From: Phycicoccus sp. Root101
Lineage (GTDB): Bacteria; Actinomycetota; Actinomycetes; Actinomycetales; Dermatophilaceae
Assembly: GCF_001426245.1 (NCBI RefSeq)
Contig: NZ_LMCM01000010.1
Span: 353,830-417,829 of the forward strand
Direction of reading: 5' to 3'
DNA: 64,000 nucleotides
Positions 63,898 to 64,000 of this stretch are shown here, in pieces (position 1 is the stretch's first letter; the number at the start of each line of letters is the position of its first letter). The notes under the pieces were generated by a model. It was not told the origin of the DNA. It worked only from the letters and a program-made list of their open reading frames with translations, and made no database searches. The translations under genes and the position numbers were made by a program.

Positions 63898-64000
63898 GTG
63901 TCCAGACTGCAGTCGGTAGCTGGCCGTGTCCCGCAAGGCTGGTCCTTCGGGCACTGGCCCCTGCGCCGAAAGCTTGCGGCGGCCGTTGCCCTGCCCGTGA
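63898..64000 (+). CDS. Start of an unidentified protein (partial), possibly a large sensor kinase
   Basis: The frame from GTG 63898 (AGGAAAGG 7 nt upstream) is open to the end of the window. The visible 34 residues end with HWPLRRKLAAAVALPV, a basic stretch leading into a hydrophobic segment; this is typical of actinobacterial sensor kinases with a nitrate-sensor-like extracellular domain, but so little is visible that the assignment is speculative. ATG 63880 is an in-frame alternative start. Confidence 0.45.
   Translation, partial: MSRLQSVAGRVPQGWSFGHWPLRRKLAAAVALPV

Overview
The window is a high-GC chromosomal segment with dense, overlapping operons and many GTG starts. It looks like an actinobacterium, probably of the Micrococcales/Intrasporangiaceae type (inference from gene content and order, not from a search). 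The backbone is the helicase/secretion neighbourhood conserved across Actinobacteria (compare Mycobacterium tuberculosis, roughly Rv3644c-Rv3662c): a Tad-type pilus locus (ssd/cpaE, tadA, tadB, tadC, a DUF4244 pilin, two TadE-like genes), an MrfA/YprA-like DEAD/DEAH helicase, a BldG-like anti-sigma antagonist, topA, tmk and holB. Lineage-specific inserts separate these core genes.

Layout. 0-5.3 kb: end of an unidentified gene, a 0.7 kb spacer, then the Tad locus, whose ATPase gene carries a one-base frameshift. 5.4-9.3 kb: a membrane/coiled-coil protein, the helicase and bldG. 9.3-15.3 kb: proton-pumping pyrophosphatase with a dyad-rich promoter, an acetyltransferase, an AIM24 protein, a methyltransferase and a small kinase-like protein. 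15.3-20.6 kb: TetR-controlled heterodimeric ABC exporter ending in an unusual Cys-cluster/pentapeptide protein. 20.6-27.3 kb: secreted propeller, sodium symporter, and a TetR-VOC-MFS operon divergent from a quinone reductase. 27.3-36.3 kb: a DUF559 nuclease-like gene between two copies of a hairpin repeat, a ring-cleaving dioxygenase, topA, an FG-GAP secreted protein and a serine hydrolase. 36.4-41.2 kb: branched-chain amino-acid-type ABC importer. 41.3-47.3 kb: TipA-like regulator, two secreted small proteins coupled to a two-component system, and a gamma-glutamyltransferase. 47.6-51.6 kb: a four-gene cluster of exported beta-rich proteins that share a C-terminal module. 51.6-55.2 kb: tmk, holB, a secreted peptidase and tRNA-Thr(CGU). 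55.4-64 kb: a hybrid histidine kinase with a STAS-like partner, DinB and LysE proteins, decayed efflux remnants, a PepSY-like protein, a GAF kinase and the start of another large gene.

Main observations. Three intergenic sites each carry a pair of TCCACAG boxes exactly 29 bp apart: before ssd/cpaE, before the pilin, and before the DUF559 gene. In the first and third cases they lie at almost the same distance from a weak -10 and a leaderless start. This suggests a shared activator that ties the Tad pilus to a nuclease-like protein, possibly a DNA-uptake or competence-like regulon. Also notable are the 47.6-51.6 kb surface-protein cluster, the hairpin-flanked DUF559 gene, an over-represented GTATGCC heptamer, and many -10 boxes that sit 6-8 nt before start codons (leaderless transcripts). 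No CRISPR array, insertion sequence or prophage was seen.
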